Assembly: GCA_018241225.1 (NCBI GenBank)
Contig: JAFEEG010000003.1
Location: 28,657-92,656, forward strand
Reading direction: 5' to 3'
From: Pseudomonadota bacterium
GTDB taxonomy: Bacteria > Pseudomonadota > Gammaproteobacteria > Burkholderiales > Burkholderiaceae_C
DNA: 64,000 nt
Below the pieces are notes generated by a model. The model saw only the letters and a program-made list of their open reading frames with translations. It did no database searches and was not told the origin of the DNA. The translations under genes and the position numbers were made by a program. Within the stretch, counting starts at the first letter, position 1, and every line of letters starts with the position of its first letter. Positions 12,106 to 20,656 of this stretch are shown piece after piece.

Positions 12106-13458
12106 TCAGTGCGCCATCACCGGGGCTTCGGATGCGGGCACGGCACCGGTGCGCACCGCGTCGTTGGCCGCCTCGATGTGGGCGCGCCGCATCGGCCGCA
12201 ATACGAACCAGGCCATCAGCGCCGCCAGCGCATTGAGCGCACTGGCCACGATGAACACCGCATGCCAGCTGCCCGTCATGCTTACCAGCACGCTGGAAAC
12301 CGGCACCAGCAGCGAGGCCGTGCCCTTGGCGGTGTAGAGCATGCCGGCGTTGGCCGTGGCATAGCCCGAGCCGAAGGTGTCGGCGCAGGTCGAGGGGAAC
12401 AGGCTGTAGATCTCGCCCCATGCAAAGAACACCAGGCCGGTCAGCACGACGAACAGGACCGGGTTCTGGCCGTAGTGGTACAGCGCCAGGATGCCGAAGG
12501 CTTCCAGGCCGAAGGCGAAGAACATGGTCGGTTCACGGCCGATGCGGTCGGACACCCAGCCGAAGAACGGACGGGTCAGGCCGTTGAGCACGCGGTCGAT
12601 GGCCAGTGCAAAGGTCAGCGCCGGCAGTGCCAGGCCCATGATGCTCACCGGCGTGTCGCCGATCTGGAAGTCCTTGGCGATCGGGCCCAGTTGCGCGGTA
12701 GCCATCAGGCCGCCGGCGGCCACGACCACGAACATGAAGTACATGACCCAGAAGACGGGCGAGCGCACCACTTCCGAAGGCTTGAAGTCGCGGCGCGACT
12801 GCGGCACTGCCGGGTTCTCGGACCCACGGCCAGCCTTGGCCTTGAGCGCCGAACTCACCACGTTGCGCGGGTCGGTCAGCAGCAGTGCCAGCACCGCAAC
12901 GACCACACCCTGGCCGATACCGAAGTACAGGAAGGCCGATTCGTAGCCGCTGGACTTGATCATCGCGGAGATGGGCAGGATCGTGAGGGCCGAGCCCGCA
13001 CCGAAGCCTGCGGCGGTCAGGCCTGCGGCCAGGCCGCGACGGTCCGGGAACCACTTCAGAGCGTTGCCCACGCAGGTGCCGTAGACGGCACCGGCGCCAA
13101 TGCCGCTGACCGCTGCGGCCACATAGAGCATCGGCAGCGAATCTGCAAAGGAGTTCAGCACCCAGCCGATGCCGCACATGATGCCGCCCACCAGCACCAC
13201 CGGGCGCGGACCGAAGCGGTCCACCAGGTAGCCTTCAATTGGAACGAGCCAGGTTTCTGCCAGGACGAAAATGGTGAATGCCACCTGGATTGCCGCGCGC
13301 GACCACCCGTGTTTTTCCTGAATCGGATTGACGAATAGCGTCCATCCATATTGCAGGTTCGCAATCATCGCCATGCAGACGATACCCATCAACAATTGCA
13401 TCCATCGGTACGAAGCGGGTCGGGTCGCCATCGTCGCCAACGTGTTGTCTCTAGTCAT
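12106..13458 (-). CDS. MFS transporter of the oxalate/formate antiporter (OFA) family
   Basis: 450 residues with about twelve hydrophobic segments. The N-terminal half carries ANLQYGWTLFVNPIQEKHGWS, DRFGPRPVVLVGG and GIGAGAVYGTCVGNALKWFPDRRGLAAG, all typical of OxlT-like OFA members; the second half has DRVLNGLTRPFFGWVSDRIGRE. OxlT exchanges oxalate for formate at the inner membrane, but OFA members carry many monocarboxylates and no oxalyl-CoA genes lie here, so the substrate is open. It stands alone between two terminators, with its promoter in the 280 bases upstream. A 12-bp inverted repeat at 13631 may regulate it. Confidence 0.85.
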   Translation of the reverse strand: MTRDNTLATMATRPASYRWMQLLMGIVCMAMIANLQYGWTLFVNPIQEKHGWSRAAIQVAFTIFVLAETWLVPIEGYLVDRFGPRPVVLVGGIMCGIGWVLNSFADSLPMLYVAAAVSGIGAGAVYGTCVGNALKWFPDRRGLAAGLTAAGFGAGSALTILPISAMIKSSGYESAFLYFGIGQGVVVAVLALLLTDPRNVVSSALKAKAGRGSENPAVPQSRRDFKPSEVVRSPVFWVMYFMFVVVAAGGLMATAQLGPIAKDFQIGDTPVSIMGLALPALTFALAIDRVLNGLTRPFFGWVSDRIGREPTMFFAFGLEAFGILALYHYGQNPVLFVVLTGLVFFAWGEIYSLFPSTCADTFGSGYATANAGMLYTAKGTASLLVPVSSVLVSMTGSWHAVFIVASALNALAALMAWFVLRPMRRAHIEAANDAVRTGAVPASEAPVMAH

Positions 13459-13740
13459 TGTGTTGGTCTCCAGATTGGGGAAATGAACTCATCCTTGCAA
13501 GCCCTGCCGCCCAATGGACAACGGAGCCACGCACTCATCTGCGTGGAGGCATTGTGAGAATGCGCCACCCCGCCAAGAATTGACTCGGATCAAGAATCGG
13601 GGAACCCCTATGACGACCGGAATGTAAAGATGACTTTAGTCACTGGTGGAAAATGCCCCCTGCATTCGCCAATGAATCCATTTCACTCAATGTCTCGATA
13701 AATGAAAGATCATTGAAAGCTGTTCGAAAGCAAATGCGCA
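13459..13740 (-). promoter_or_regulatory. Non-coding upstream region of the OFA transporter with a possible operator
   Basis: No convincing gene lies here. The stretch is AT-richer than its surroundings and must hold the promoter of the transporter that starts at 13458. The only clear structure is TGACT-TT-AGTCA at 13631-13642, a 5-bp-arm inverted repeat about 175 bases before the start codon. I could not pick a confident -35/-10 pair. Confidence 0.4.
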
Positions 13741-13771
13741 AAAAAAAGCCCGGGACGACCCGGGCTTTTTT
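13741..13771 (-). terminator. Strong bidirectional terminator after the 46-residue small gene
   Basis: Stem GCCCGGG (13748-13754), loop ACGA, stem CCCGGGC (13759-13765), flanked by seven A on the left and six T on the right. It therefore works in both directions. It lies 14 bases past the stop of the small minus-strand gene and insulates that gene from the OFA transporter. Confidence 0.93.
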
Positions 13772-13785
13772 ATGGAATGTGCTTT

Positions 13786-13926
13786 TTAGCGCTTGCCGTA
13801 CGCGGTGCGCATCGCCTTGTACAGGATGACGATGGGCATGACAGCCGCGAATTCGCGGAACATGGCAACAGCGGATGCGGCGCCTTCAGATTGGCGTGCC
13901 GGAGCGTAGGTGGTAGCTTGATTCAT
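13786..13926 (-). CDS. Small hypothetical protein, 46 residues
   Basis: I do not recognise this protein. It begins MNQATTYAPARQ, has a hydrophobic central stretch (AAVMPIVILY, about residues 28-37) and ends in a basic tail (KAMRTAYGKR). A short amphipathic or membrane-seeking helix is possible. Support for it being real: normal high-GC codon use, a dedicated promoter with a perfect palindrome just upstream (13953-13981), and a strong terminator 14 bases after the stop. The ribosome site is weak (AAAGG, about 9 bases from the ATG). It lies 87 bases downstream of the MHS transporter stop and may also receive read-through. Confidence 0.7.
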   Translation of the reverse strand: MNQATTYAPARQSEGAASAVAMFREFAAVMPIVILYKAMRTAYGKR

Positions 13927-13952
13927 GGTGGTGGCCTTTGATTGATGCCTCG

Positions 13953-13981
13953 ATTTTAGGGTTTACCCTAGATTTAGGCAA
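13953..13981 (-). promoter_or_regulatory. Promoter of the 46-residue gene with a palindromic operator in its spacer
   Basis: On the minus strand, TTGCCT (13981-13976) and TAAAAT (13958-13953) are exactly 17 bases apart, a good sigma-70 layout. The spacer holds TAGGGT-TT-ACCCTA (13957-13970), a perfect inverted repeat that touches the -10 box. A protein bound there would block RNA polymerase, so repression is the simplest reading. The start codon follows about 26 bases after the -10 hexamer. The binding protein is unknown. Confidence 0.6.
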
Positions 13982-14013
13982 GCCACCCCCTATTTCAAGA
14001 CCTACGCGCCTTT

Positions 14014-15420
14014 TCAGACCGCCACATGCGCCCCGCCTTGCGATTGCAGGCGCACCCGGTCGTACTCGGCCTGCGGCACCGGCTGCGCATTCGGGTCGCC
14101 CAGGTCCTGCAGCCTCAGGCGGTAGGTTTCGCGGGCACTTGCACAGGCCAGCGCGGCCAGCACCGTGATCGAGAAAGTCATCGCACCCACGGTGAACCAG
14201 ATGTTGGTGGACCCCGGAGGCGCCACGGCGGCGAACAGGGCCGGCAGCATGGCGGTGACGGTGGTGCCCAGGTTCTGCGAGATGGCCATGGCCGAGACAC
14301 GGCTGCGGGTGCGGAACAGCTCCGGATAGAAGCTGGGGAACACCGCGTTGTAACCCTGGTAGACGATGCCCCACATCAGCAGCGACAGCGCGATGGCCAG
14401 CGGCACGTTGCGGATGCTGATGGCATACAGGTAGCCGAAGGACAGCAGGCCCGAGGCCAGCGCACCCACGATGATCGGCGGCTTGCGGCCGATGCGGTCC
14501 GACAGGCTGCCCACCAGCGGAATCACCACCACCGCCAGGATGTTGCCCAGCACCGGAATCCACAGGTAGATGTCCTTCTTGAAGCCGATGCCGTAGGCCG
14601 ACTGCACCGCGTAGGCCGCGCCGAACACCGTGGCCACCACCGGGATCACGTTCATCAGCGCCATGCAGATCACGCGGATCATGTCGCGCCAGCTGTCCTG
14701 GAAGGCCATGACGATGGGCGACTTGGGCACCTCGCCTTGCGACGTTTCCTCGGTGAAGGCAGGCGTCTCGTCGACTTCGCGGCGGATGATGTAGCCGGCC
14801 ACGATCACCAGGAACGACAGCAGGAAGGGAATGCGCCAGCCCCAGCTGTTGAACTGGTCTTCCGGCATGTAGTGCGCCAGAGGCAGGAACACCGCGGCCG
14901 CCAGGATCTGCCCGGCCTGCACGCCCTGCAGCGTGAAGCTGGCGAAGAAGCCGCGCCGCCCGAAGGGTGCGTGCTCCAGGATCATCGAGCTGGCGCCCGA
15001 GATCTCGCCGGCCACAGCAAAGCCCTGGATCAGCCGCATGACCACCAGCAGCGCCGGTGCCCACAGGCCCACTTGCGCGTAGGTGGGCAGCAGGCCCACG
15101 GCCATGGTCGAGAAGCCCATGAGGAACATGCAGATCAAGAGCACGTTCTTTCGCCCGTGCGTGTCGCCAAGGTGGCCCAGCACGAAGGCGCCGATGGGCC
15201 GCGCCACATAGCCCACGCCGTAGGTGGCCAGCGAGGCAATGATGGCGATCTTCGGGTTGCCCGTGGGAAAGAAGATCTGCGGAAAGATCAGCGACGCCGC
15301 GGTGGCGTAGATGAAGAAGTCGTAGTACTCCAGCGCCGAGCCGATCCAGCCGCTGGCGGCGGCCTTCTTCGACTGCTGTTGCTGGTTGTGCGCCTGCGGC
15401 GCCGATTGCACGTTGGCCAT
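14014..15420 (-). CDS. MFS transporter, metabolite:H+ symporter (MHS) family, probable aromatic/hydroaromatic acid importer
   Basis: 468 residues with about twelve membrane spans. GWIGSALEYYDFFIYATAA at the N-terminus, ARPIGAFVLGHLGDTHGRK in the loop 2-3 signature and FAVAGEISGASSMILEHAP mark the MHS family, which includes the shikimate carrier ShiA and KgtP. It starts 60 bases downstream of quiC on the same strand, so cotranscription is likely and import of shikimate, quinate or dehydroshikimate is the natural inference. A PcaR-like palindrome upstream of quiC would then control both. Protocatechuate is another possible substrate. Confidence 0.88.
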   Translation of the reverse strand: MANVQSAPQAHNQQQQSKKAAASGWIGSALEYYDFFIYATAASLIFPQIFFPTGNPKIAIIASLATYGVGYVARPIGAFVLGHLGDTHGRKNVLLICMFLMGFSTMAVGLLPTYAQVGLWAPALLVVMRLIQGFAVAGEISGASSMILEHAPFGRRGFFASFTLQGVQAGQILAAAVFLPLAHYMPEDQFNSWGWRIPFLLSFLVIVAGYIIRREVDETPAFTEETSQGEVPKSPIVMAFQDSWRDMIRVICMALMNVIPVVATVFGAAYAVQSAYGIGFKKDIYLWIPVLGNILAVVVIPLVGSLSDRIGRKPPIIVGALASGLLSFGYLYAISIRNVPLAIALSLLMWGIVYQGYNAVFPSFYPELFRTRSRVSAMAISQNLGTTVTAMLPALFAAVAPPGSTNIWFTVGAMTFSITVLAALACASARETYRLRLQDLGDPNAQPVPQAEYDRVRLQSQGGAHVAV

Positions 15421-15480
15421 CGGTCAGTCTCCTGATTGTGGGTGTGACAGCGGGGGGCGGGGGAAAAAGCGGGCGGGCGG

Positions 15481-17370
15481 TCAGCTCGTCTGCTGTGCCT
15501 GTGAAGCCAGGCGGGCTGGTGCGTTAGCGGCGCCGTAGCCGTCATATGCGGCGTCGCGCTGCACCAGCTCGAAGAAGATGCCACCGGCCAGCGGCGGCGT
15601 GTAGGCGTGCAGGTAGTCGCCGCCGCTTGCGCGGTCCAGCAGCACGCCGTGCGCGCGAAGGCGCGCCAGCAGTTCCGGCGCCACGTCCAGGCGCGTCGGA
15701 AGGTCGTCGTAGTAGTTGTCCGAGATCGGCACGAAAGGCACGCCGCGCTCGCGCAGCGCCGCCACGGCGCCGAAGATGTCCTGCGTAGCCAGCGCAATGT
15801 GGTGCACCGTGCCGCCGCCGCGCTTGGACACGCCGCGCGCAATCTGCGTGCTCTGGCTGGTCGACGCGTTGAGCACCAGGCGCACGCTGCGCTCGGCATT
15901 GGCCAGGCCCCGGCTTTGCACCAGGCCGAAGGGGTCGGCCAGCTCCAGGCTTTCGCCCGCTTCCAGGCCCAGCACGGCGCGGGCAAACAGCATCCAGGTG
16001 TGCAACTGGTCGGGCGCCAGGGCCAGGGCCACATGGTCCACGCGCTGCAAGCCCGGGCGGTGGTTGTCGGCCGCTTCGGCACTGCCTTGCTGCACCACGA
16101 AGTCGGTCTTGAACAGAGCTTGCGTGCCAACGCGCGTGTCGACGAAATGCATGAGGTTGCCCCCAGGCATGACCGTGGCCGGCACCCGCATTTCGCCGGG
16201 GCCCACGGGGCTGTCGTGCCAGCGCGAGAGTAGTTGCGTGGCGCGGCCCACGGCCTGCACCGGGTCGGGGCTGCCGATGCCCAGTGCGCACACGGTGCAG
16301 TCGCCGGCCTGCTCGAAGCGCTCGCTGGCGTAGGAGTCCGGCTGCGCGTTCACGATGAAGTGGATGTCGCCCTGGCGGTAAAGACGCACGGCCTTCGAGC
16401 GATGCTGCCCTGCCTGGGCAAAGCCCATGCGCACGAACAGCGCGTCGAGGTTGCGGGCGAGCTTCTCGTCGGCAGCGAACTCGATGAACTGGATGCCGTC
16501 CAGCGTGGGCGCGGGCGGCGGCTCGAACAGCCCGAGCGCAGCAGGCGCCGACGGCAGGCGCTTGCGCATCTCGCTCTCGAGGAACAGCAGCGAGCGCATG
16601 GCGTCCACCGCGGTGCGGCGGTTGGGCGTCTCGCGGAAGATGTCGTTGAAGATCTCCAGCGACAGCGTGCCCTGGTAGCCGCTCTTGAGCACCTGCTCGA
16701 AGAAGTCGAACACCGGCAACTCGCCCTGCCCCGGAAAGCAGCGGTGATGGCGCGCCCATTGCAGCACGTCCATGGCCAGCAGCGGCGCATCGGCCATCTG
16801 CACGAAGAAGATGCGATCGCCCGGCACCTGCGCAATGCCGGCGAAGTCGTCGCGCAGCGAAAGCGTGTGGAAGCTGTCCAGGATCAGGCCCAGTGCCGGA
16901 TGGTCGGCGCTCTGCACGATGTCCCAGGCCTGGCCCCAGCGCGAGGTGGCACGGCCCCACGCCAGCGCCTCGAAGCCGATGCGGATGCCGCGCCGGGCGG
17001 CGCGCTCGGCCAGCTCGTGCAGTTGGGCGGCAGCCAGGGCCGGATCGTCGATGACCAGCGGCGAGGTGTTGGAGCACACCAGCAGCAGCTGCGCGCCCAG
17101 TTGCTGCATCAGGTCGAACTTGCGCTCGGCGCGCTCCAGGTTGCGCTGGAACTGTGCCTGCGGCATGCCCTCGAAGTCGCGCAGCGGCTGGTACAGGTCC
17201 AGCGTCAGGCCCAGGTCGGCGCCGATCTGCCGCAGGTCGGCAGCAGAGCCCTGGAACTGGATGAAGTCGGGTTCGAAGAGCTCATAGCCCTCGAAGCCGG
17301 CAGCCGCAATGGCTTCCAGTTTCTGACGGAGCGTGCCGCTGAGGGACACGGTGGCAATGGATCGGCGCAT
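15481..17370 (-). CDS. quiC: 3-Dehydroshikimate dehydratase fused to an HPPD-like domain (QuiC type)
   Basis: 629 residues in two parts. Residues 1 to about 280 form a xylose-isomerase-like TIM barrel with metal-site motifs IGFEALAWG, LGLILDSFHTL and LSLEIFNDIF; this half converts 3-dehydroshikimate to protocatechuate. The C-terminal half is a pair of VOC modules like 4-hydroxyphenylpyruvate dioxygenase, and its facial triad looks intact (His in RVDHVAL near 440, His in HHIAL near 518, Glu in FFELVQR near 598). This fusion is known for QuiC enzymes of pseudomonads; the second half is often regarded as non-catalytic. It feeds the protocatechuate branch of the beta-ketoadipate pathway, whose other genes are outside the window. 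Confidence 0.92.
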   Translation of the reverse strand: MRRSIATVSLSGTLRQKLEAIAAAGFEGYELFEPDFIQFQGSAADLRQIGADLGLTLDLYQPLRDFEGMPQAQFQRNLERAERKFDLMQQLGAQLLLVCSNTSPLVIDDPALAAAQLHELAERAARRGIRIGFEALAWGRATSRWGQAWDIVQSADHPALGLILDSFHTLSLRDDFAGIAQVPGDRIFFVQMADAPLLAMDVLQWARHHRCFPGQGELPVFDFFEQVLKSGYQGTLSLEIFNDIFRETPNRRTAVDAMRSLLFLESEMRKRLPSAPAALGLFEPPPAPTLDGIQFIEFAADEKLARNLDALFVRMGFAQAGQHRSKAVRLYRQGDIHFIVNAQPDSYASERFEQAGDCTVCALGIGSPDPVQAVGRATQLLSRWHDSPVGPGEMRVPATVMPGGNLMHFVDTRVGTQALFKTDFVVQQGSAEAADNHRPGLQRVDHVALALAPDQLHTWMLFARAVLGLEAGESLELADPFGLVQSRGLANAERSVRLVLNASTSQSTQIARGVSKRGGGTVHHIALATQDIFGAVAALRERGVPFVPISDNYYDDLPTRLDVAPELLARLRAHGVLLDRASGGDYLHAYTPPLAGGIFFELVQRDAAYDGYGAANAPARLASQAQQTS

Positions 17371-17424
17371 GGACGCACTGTAGGGCGCGACCCCCTGCGC
17401 TCACAATGACCCGATTGCAGTCGG

Positions 17425-17441
17425 CGTTCGATCATCGAACG
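17425..17441. promoter_or_regulatory. PcaR/PcaU-like operator upstream of quiC
   Basis: CGTTCGAT-C-ATCGAACG is a perfect 8-bp-arm palindrome, 55-71 bases upstream of the quiC start codon. Its core, GTTCGATCATCGAAC, closely resembles the 15-base PcaR site of Pseudomonas putida as I recall it (GTTCGATAATCGCAC). IclR-family regulators of this group respond to protocatechuate or beta-ketoadipate, which fits a gene making protocatechuate. No IclR gene lies in the window, so the regulator would act in trans. Confidence 0.7.
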
Positions 17442-17555
17442 GTTTCGCGCGACATTCGCGCACATCTGGGGGTTGTCCCTAGCCGTCTGCGGCGCTTGCC
17501 GGCCATCCACGCGCCGGGAAGAGTATGGAGATCGAACGCCGCGAGCTGCGGCTGC

Positions 17556-18968
17556 TCAGGCCCCGGGCTCGAAGGGATTGAGCGCCCGCAGCGGCCTTCC
17601 CCAGGCACGGGCCGGCGCATGCGCGGCACGCTGTTCGCGCCAGCGCCGGTGCGCATTGCGCAGCGCTTCGGCACAGGGGCCGCCATGCCACGCGCCAGAA
17701 GCATCGCTGCTGCTGCGATAGAGGTGCCGCTGGAGCAGTTCGAGCTGCGCGGCCAGGCCCGCATCGCCCAGTTGGGCCGCCCACTGCTGCGGCACGGCGC
17801 CCGCATGCGCCTGGCACCAGGCCAGCAGCGCCTGGTGTGCGCCCTTTGCATCGTTGGCCTGGCAGGCGCCGAGCACGCGCTCGAACATGACGCCGTCGGA
17901 CTGTTCATGGGCGGCAGCCTGCGCCGCGCGATGCTGGCGCCAGCGCGGCCACATCCTGACCACCACGAACGCGAGAACTGCAAGAAGGATCAGCGCCACC
18001 CCCCAGATGCCCAGCCGGACCCAGTCGAGCGGCTTGCGCGGTGCGCTCGGCGCCGCGCCCACTGGCAGCTCGGGCGCAATGCGCGCGCCGGCATGGGCGC
18101 CCGACTTCACCTGCACCGTCACCGCGGGTGCCTGCGCCGTGGCCGGCTTCTGCGTCTGCGGATCGAGCCATTGCAGTTGCACCGCGGGCAAGGTGTAGCG
18201 GCCCGAATCCTCGAACACGTAGGTCACGCGCTCGATGCGCCGCCCGCCGGCAAAGCCGCCGCCCTGGCCGCTCGAGTCGGTCAGCACCGGGTCGGCCACG
18301 TACATCCGCACACCCGACGGTGCCTCGAAATGCGGTGGCGGAATCAGCATCGCCGGGGTGTTGGCGGCCTGGACCTCCACGGTGCGCACGAGCGCATCGC
18401 CCGCCGCGAGCTGCGTCGCGTCGCGGTCCAGGCTCTGGTGGATGGCCAGCGGCGTGGCCGGCATCACCGCGCCAGCGGTGGCGCCTGCGGCCGCGGCGCC
18501 GGCCGGCAGCTGCACGGCGATGCGCGTGGCCGGCAGCGTCAGGCTGGCCTGCGCGGTCTTGCCGTCGTCGGCGTGGTAGCTGAAGTCGATCTTCACCGGC
18601 GGCAGCGTGAAGTCGCCCGCCTGCTGCGCGGTGAACACGTAGGTCTTCTGGATGGTGGCCAGGGTCTGCTCGCCCTCCTGCTCCACGCCGTGGACGCCGC
18701 GATCGTCGGGCATGGTGATCACGGCGCCCGGCACTTCCAGCGTGGGAAAGGGCGGTGCCGACAGGAAGAAGTTGGGCGCCACCACGGTCACCTCGATCTG
18801 CACCTGCTGGCCCACCAGTGCCGGCTGCTTGCCTTGCACCTGCACCCGCACGTCGGGCCCCGAGGCGGCATGGGCCACGCCCGTGGCGAGCGCGAGCTGC
18901 AGCAGTACGGCGAACCACAGTGCCAGTGCCGCGCCCGCCGATGCCACGCGTGACGTGCGGCCCCTCAT
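17556..18968 (-). CDS. BatD-like (oxygen tolerance) membrane protein
   Basis: 470 residues. A signal peptide (AALALWFAVLLQLALATGVAHA) leads into a long extracytoplasmic region of beta-sandwich type (VRVQVQGKQPALVGQQVQIEV, FFLSAPPFPTLEVPGA), then one membrane span (GIWGVALILLAVLAFVVV) and a cytoplasmic tail of about 130 residues. This is the BatD layout found with MoxR and vWA proteins. The start ATG overlaps the stop of the vWA-TPR gene (ATGA). It is the last gene of the nine-gene run from 29642. Its biochemical role is unknown; a part in a periplasm-facing chaperone assembly is inferred. Confidence 0.87.
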   Translation of the reverse strand: MRGRTSRVASAGAALALWFAVLLQLALATGVAHAASGPDVRVQVQGKQPALVGQQVQIEVTVVAPNFFLSAPPFPTLEVPGAVITMPDDRGVHGVEQEGEQTLATIQKTYVFTAQQAGDFTLPPVKIDFSYHADDGKTAQASLTLPATRIAVQLPAGAAAAGATAGAVMPATPLAIHQSLDRDATQLAAGDALVRTVEVQAANTPAMLIPPPHFEAPSGVRMYVADPVLTDSSGQGGGFAGGRRIERVTYVFEDSGRYTLPAVQLQWLDPQTQKPATAQAPAVTVQVKSGAHAGARIAPELPVGAAPSAPRKPLDWVRLGIWGVALILLAVLAFVVVRMWPRWRQHRAAQAAAHEQSDGVMFERVLGACQANDAKGAHQALLAWCQAHAGAVPQQWAAQLGDAGLAAQLELLQRHLYRSSSDASGAWHGGPCAEALRNAHRRWREQRAAHAPARAWGRPLRALNPFEPGA

Positions 18969-20656
18969 GGCTTGGCTCCTTGCTGGCCGGCAACCGGCTG
19001 CGCTGGCGATGCCGGCCGCGCGGGCTGCTGGACCTGCAGGGCGAACTTGCGCGCCAGCATCGCCGTTGGCGAGGTCTGGATGTTGCGCATCCAGGCCTCG
19101 GCGTTCTGCGCAGCGGTGAGCTGCACTTGCTTGCCGCCCTGCTCCTTGGTCTTGTCGAACTCGATCTTGTCGGGCTGCAGGTCGGGCGCCTCTTCCTCGC
19201 CGTCCTTGTGCTGCCTGGCGATGAGCGCCTTCATCAGCGCGAGGTTGGCCTTGGCCTCCTTCCAGTCGGGGCGGCGCTGCAGCGCCTGCGTGTAGAAGGC
19301 GATTGCCGCCTCGTAGCGCCTGCGCTGCGCCAGCGAGTTGCCCTGGTTGAACAGGCTCTCGGGCGAATCCACCAGCGCAAAGGCCTGCTGCGCGGCATCG
19401 AAGCGTCCGGCCCGGTACAGGGCAACGCCGCGCCACATGGGGTCGGTGAAGAGCCCGGCAGCCTTGGCGTAGTCTTCGTCCTCGAATGCGAGCCGACCCT
19501 GCTGGTCTGGCGTGAGCCACCAGTCGATGAAGCGCTTGTGGTGCGACGGCGCGGGCGCGTCGGCGGCCTGCTGTTCATCGGCGGTGGACTCCACCAACTG
19601 GGCCGCGGCCCCGCGCGGAACGCCGGTTGCAGCCAGCAAGGCCGCGAACACCCACGTGCCCAGCCAACGGACGGTCCAGCCCTGGCGAAACCACAACGCC
19701 GACAGCAAGGTGATGGGCAGCACCAGCCACCAGCCGGCTTCCTTCCAGCGTGCGTTGGATTCCGACTCCTTCTGCGCCAGGTGCGACTGCACGCGGTGCT
19801 GCACCCAGGCCACGTCGTCGTCGCCATCGAGCGTGACCGTGGCCACGGGCACGTCGGCATCGCTGCCCAGGCGCTTGAGCGCTTGCACGTCCAGGCGGGC
19901 CGAGCTGGGACGCCCGGCGCTGCCCGGTGCTTCGTCGTCCGGCGTCTTCAGCGGCCCGCCCTGCTCCGTGCCGAAGCCCAGCACCACCGGCAGGCTGCGC
20001 CCGCTGTCTACCTGCGCCTTGAACGCCTCGGTGGCGCCAGGCTCCACGCCGTCGGTGAAAAAGACGATGGTGCCGGGCGTGTCTTCCTTGGCCATGTCGG
20101 CGTCGATGGTGCGCAGCGCCAGCGCGGTGTTCTTGCCGGGCTTGGGCATGATGCTTGTCTGCAGCGCGTCGACAAAGGTCTGGATCAGGCGGCCGTCGTC
20201 AGTCAGCGGCAGCACCAGGTGCGTGCTGCCGGCATAGGCATAGATGGCCGTGCGCGCGCCCTGGCGCAAGGCCAGCAGCGACTTGACCTTGAGCTTGGCC
20301 CGCTCCAGTCGCGTGGGGCTGACGTCCATCGCATCCATGGTCACGCCGAGGTCGATGGCAATGGCCAGCGGGGCCTTCTCTTCCAGGAAAGGCGGCCGTT
20401 CGCGCTCCCAGGTGGGGCCGGCCATGGCCAGCGCGCCCAGCGCCATCAGGGCCGAAGTGAGATGCACCGGGCGCAGGTGCCAGCGCCCCCGCCGGTCCAC
20501 CACCAGCGCATCGAGCAGATGGGGCGCAATGTTCTGGCGCCAGCGCTTGCGCACGTCTTCGCGCCAGCCCACCGCCCACAGCAGCAGGCCCGCCGGCAGC
20601 AAGGCCAGCAGCCACCACGGGCGGATGAAATGGAACTGGGCGAGGCTGTCGAGCAT
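18965..20656 (-). CDS. vWA domain plus TPR membrane protein (BatB-BatC fusion type)
   Basis: 563 residues from the ATG that shares a base with the upstream vWA stop. Order: membrane segment (WWLLALLPAGLLLWAVG), vWA domain (about 90-290), a second span (GWWLVLPITLLSALWF and following), then TPR repeats (about 415-500: AKAAGLFTDPMWRGVALYRA, PESLFNQGNSLAQRRRYEAA) and a Pro/Ala-rich tail. This joins what are BatB and BatC in other species. The metal-site motif is degenerate: DxSxS of active MIDAS sites reads D102-L-G-V-T106, while the downstream TDG is kept. It sits in the MoxR/vWA operon and overlaps both neighbours. Confidence 0.88.
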   Translation of the reverse strand: MLDSLAQFHFIRPWWLLALLPAGLLLWAVGWREDVRKRWRQNIAPHLLDALVVDRRGRWHLRPVHLTSALMALGALAMAGPTWERERPPFLEEKAPLAIAIDLGVTMDAMDVSPTRLERAKLKVKSLLALRQGARTAIYAYAGSTHLVLPLTDDGRLIQTFVDALQTSIMPKPGKNTALALRTIDADMAKEDTPGTIVFFTDGVEPGATEAFKAQVDSGRSLPVVLGFGTEQGGPLKTPDDEAPGSAGRPSSARLDVQALKRLGSDADVPVATVTLDGDDDVAWVQHRVQSHLAQKESESNARWKEAGWWLVLPITLLSALWFRQGWTVRWLGTWVFAALLAATGVPRGAAAQLVESTADEQQAADAPAPSHHKRFIDWWLTPDQQGRLAFEDEDYAKAAGLFTDPMWRGVALYRAGRFDAAQQAFALVDSPESLFNQGNSLAQRRRYEAAIAFYTQALQRRPDWKEAKANLALMKALIARQHKDGEEEAPDLQPDKIEFDKTKEQGGKQVQLTAAQNAEAWMRNIQTSPTAMLARKFALQVQQPARPASPAQPVAGQQGAKP

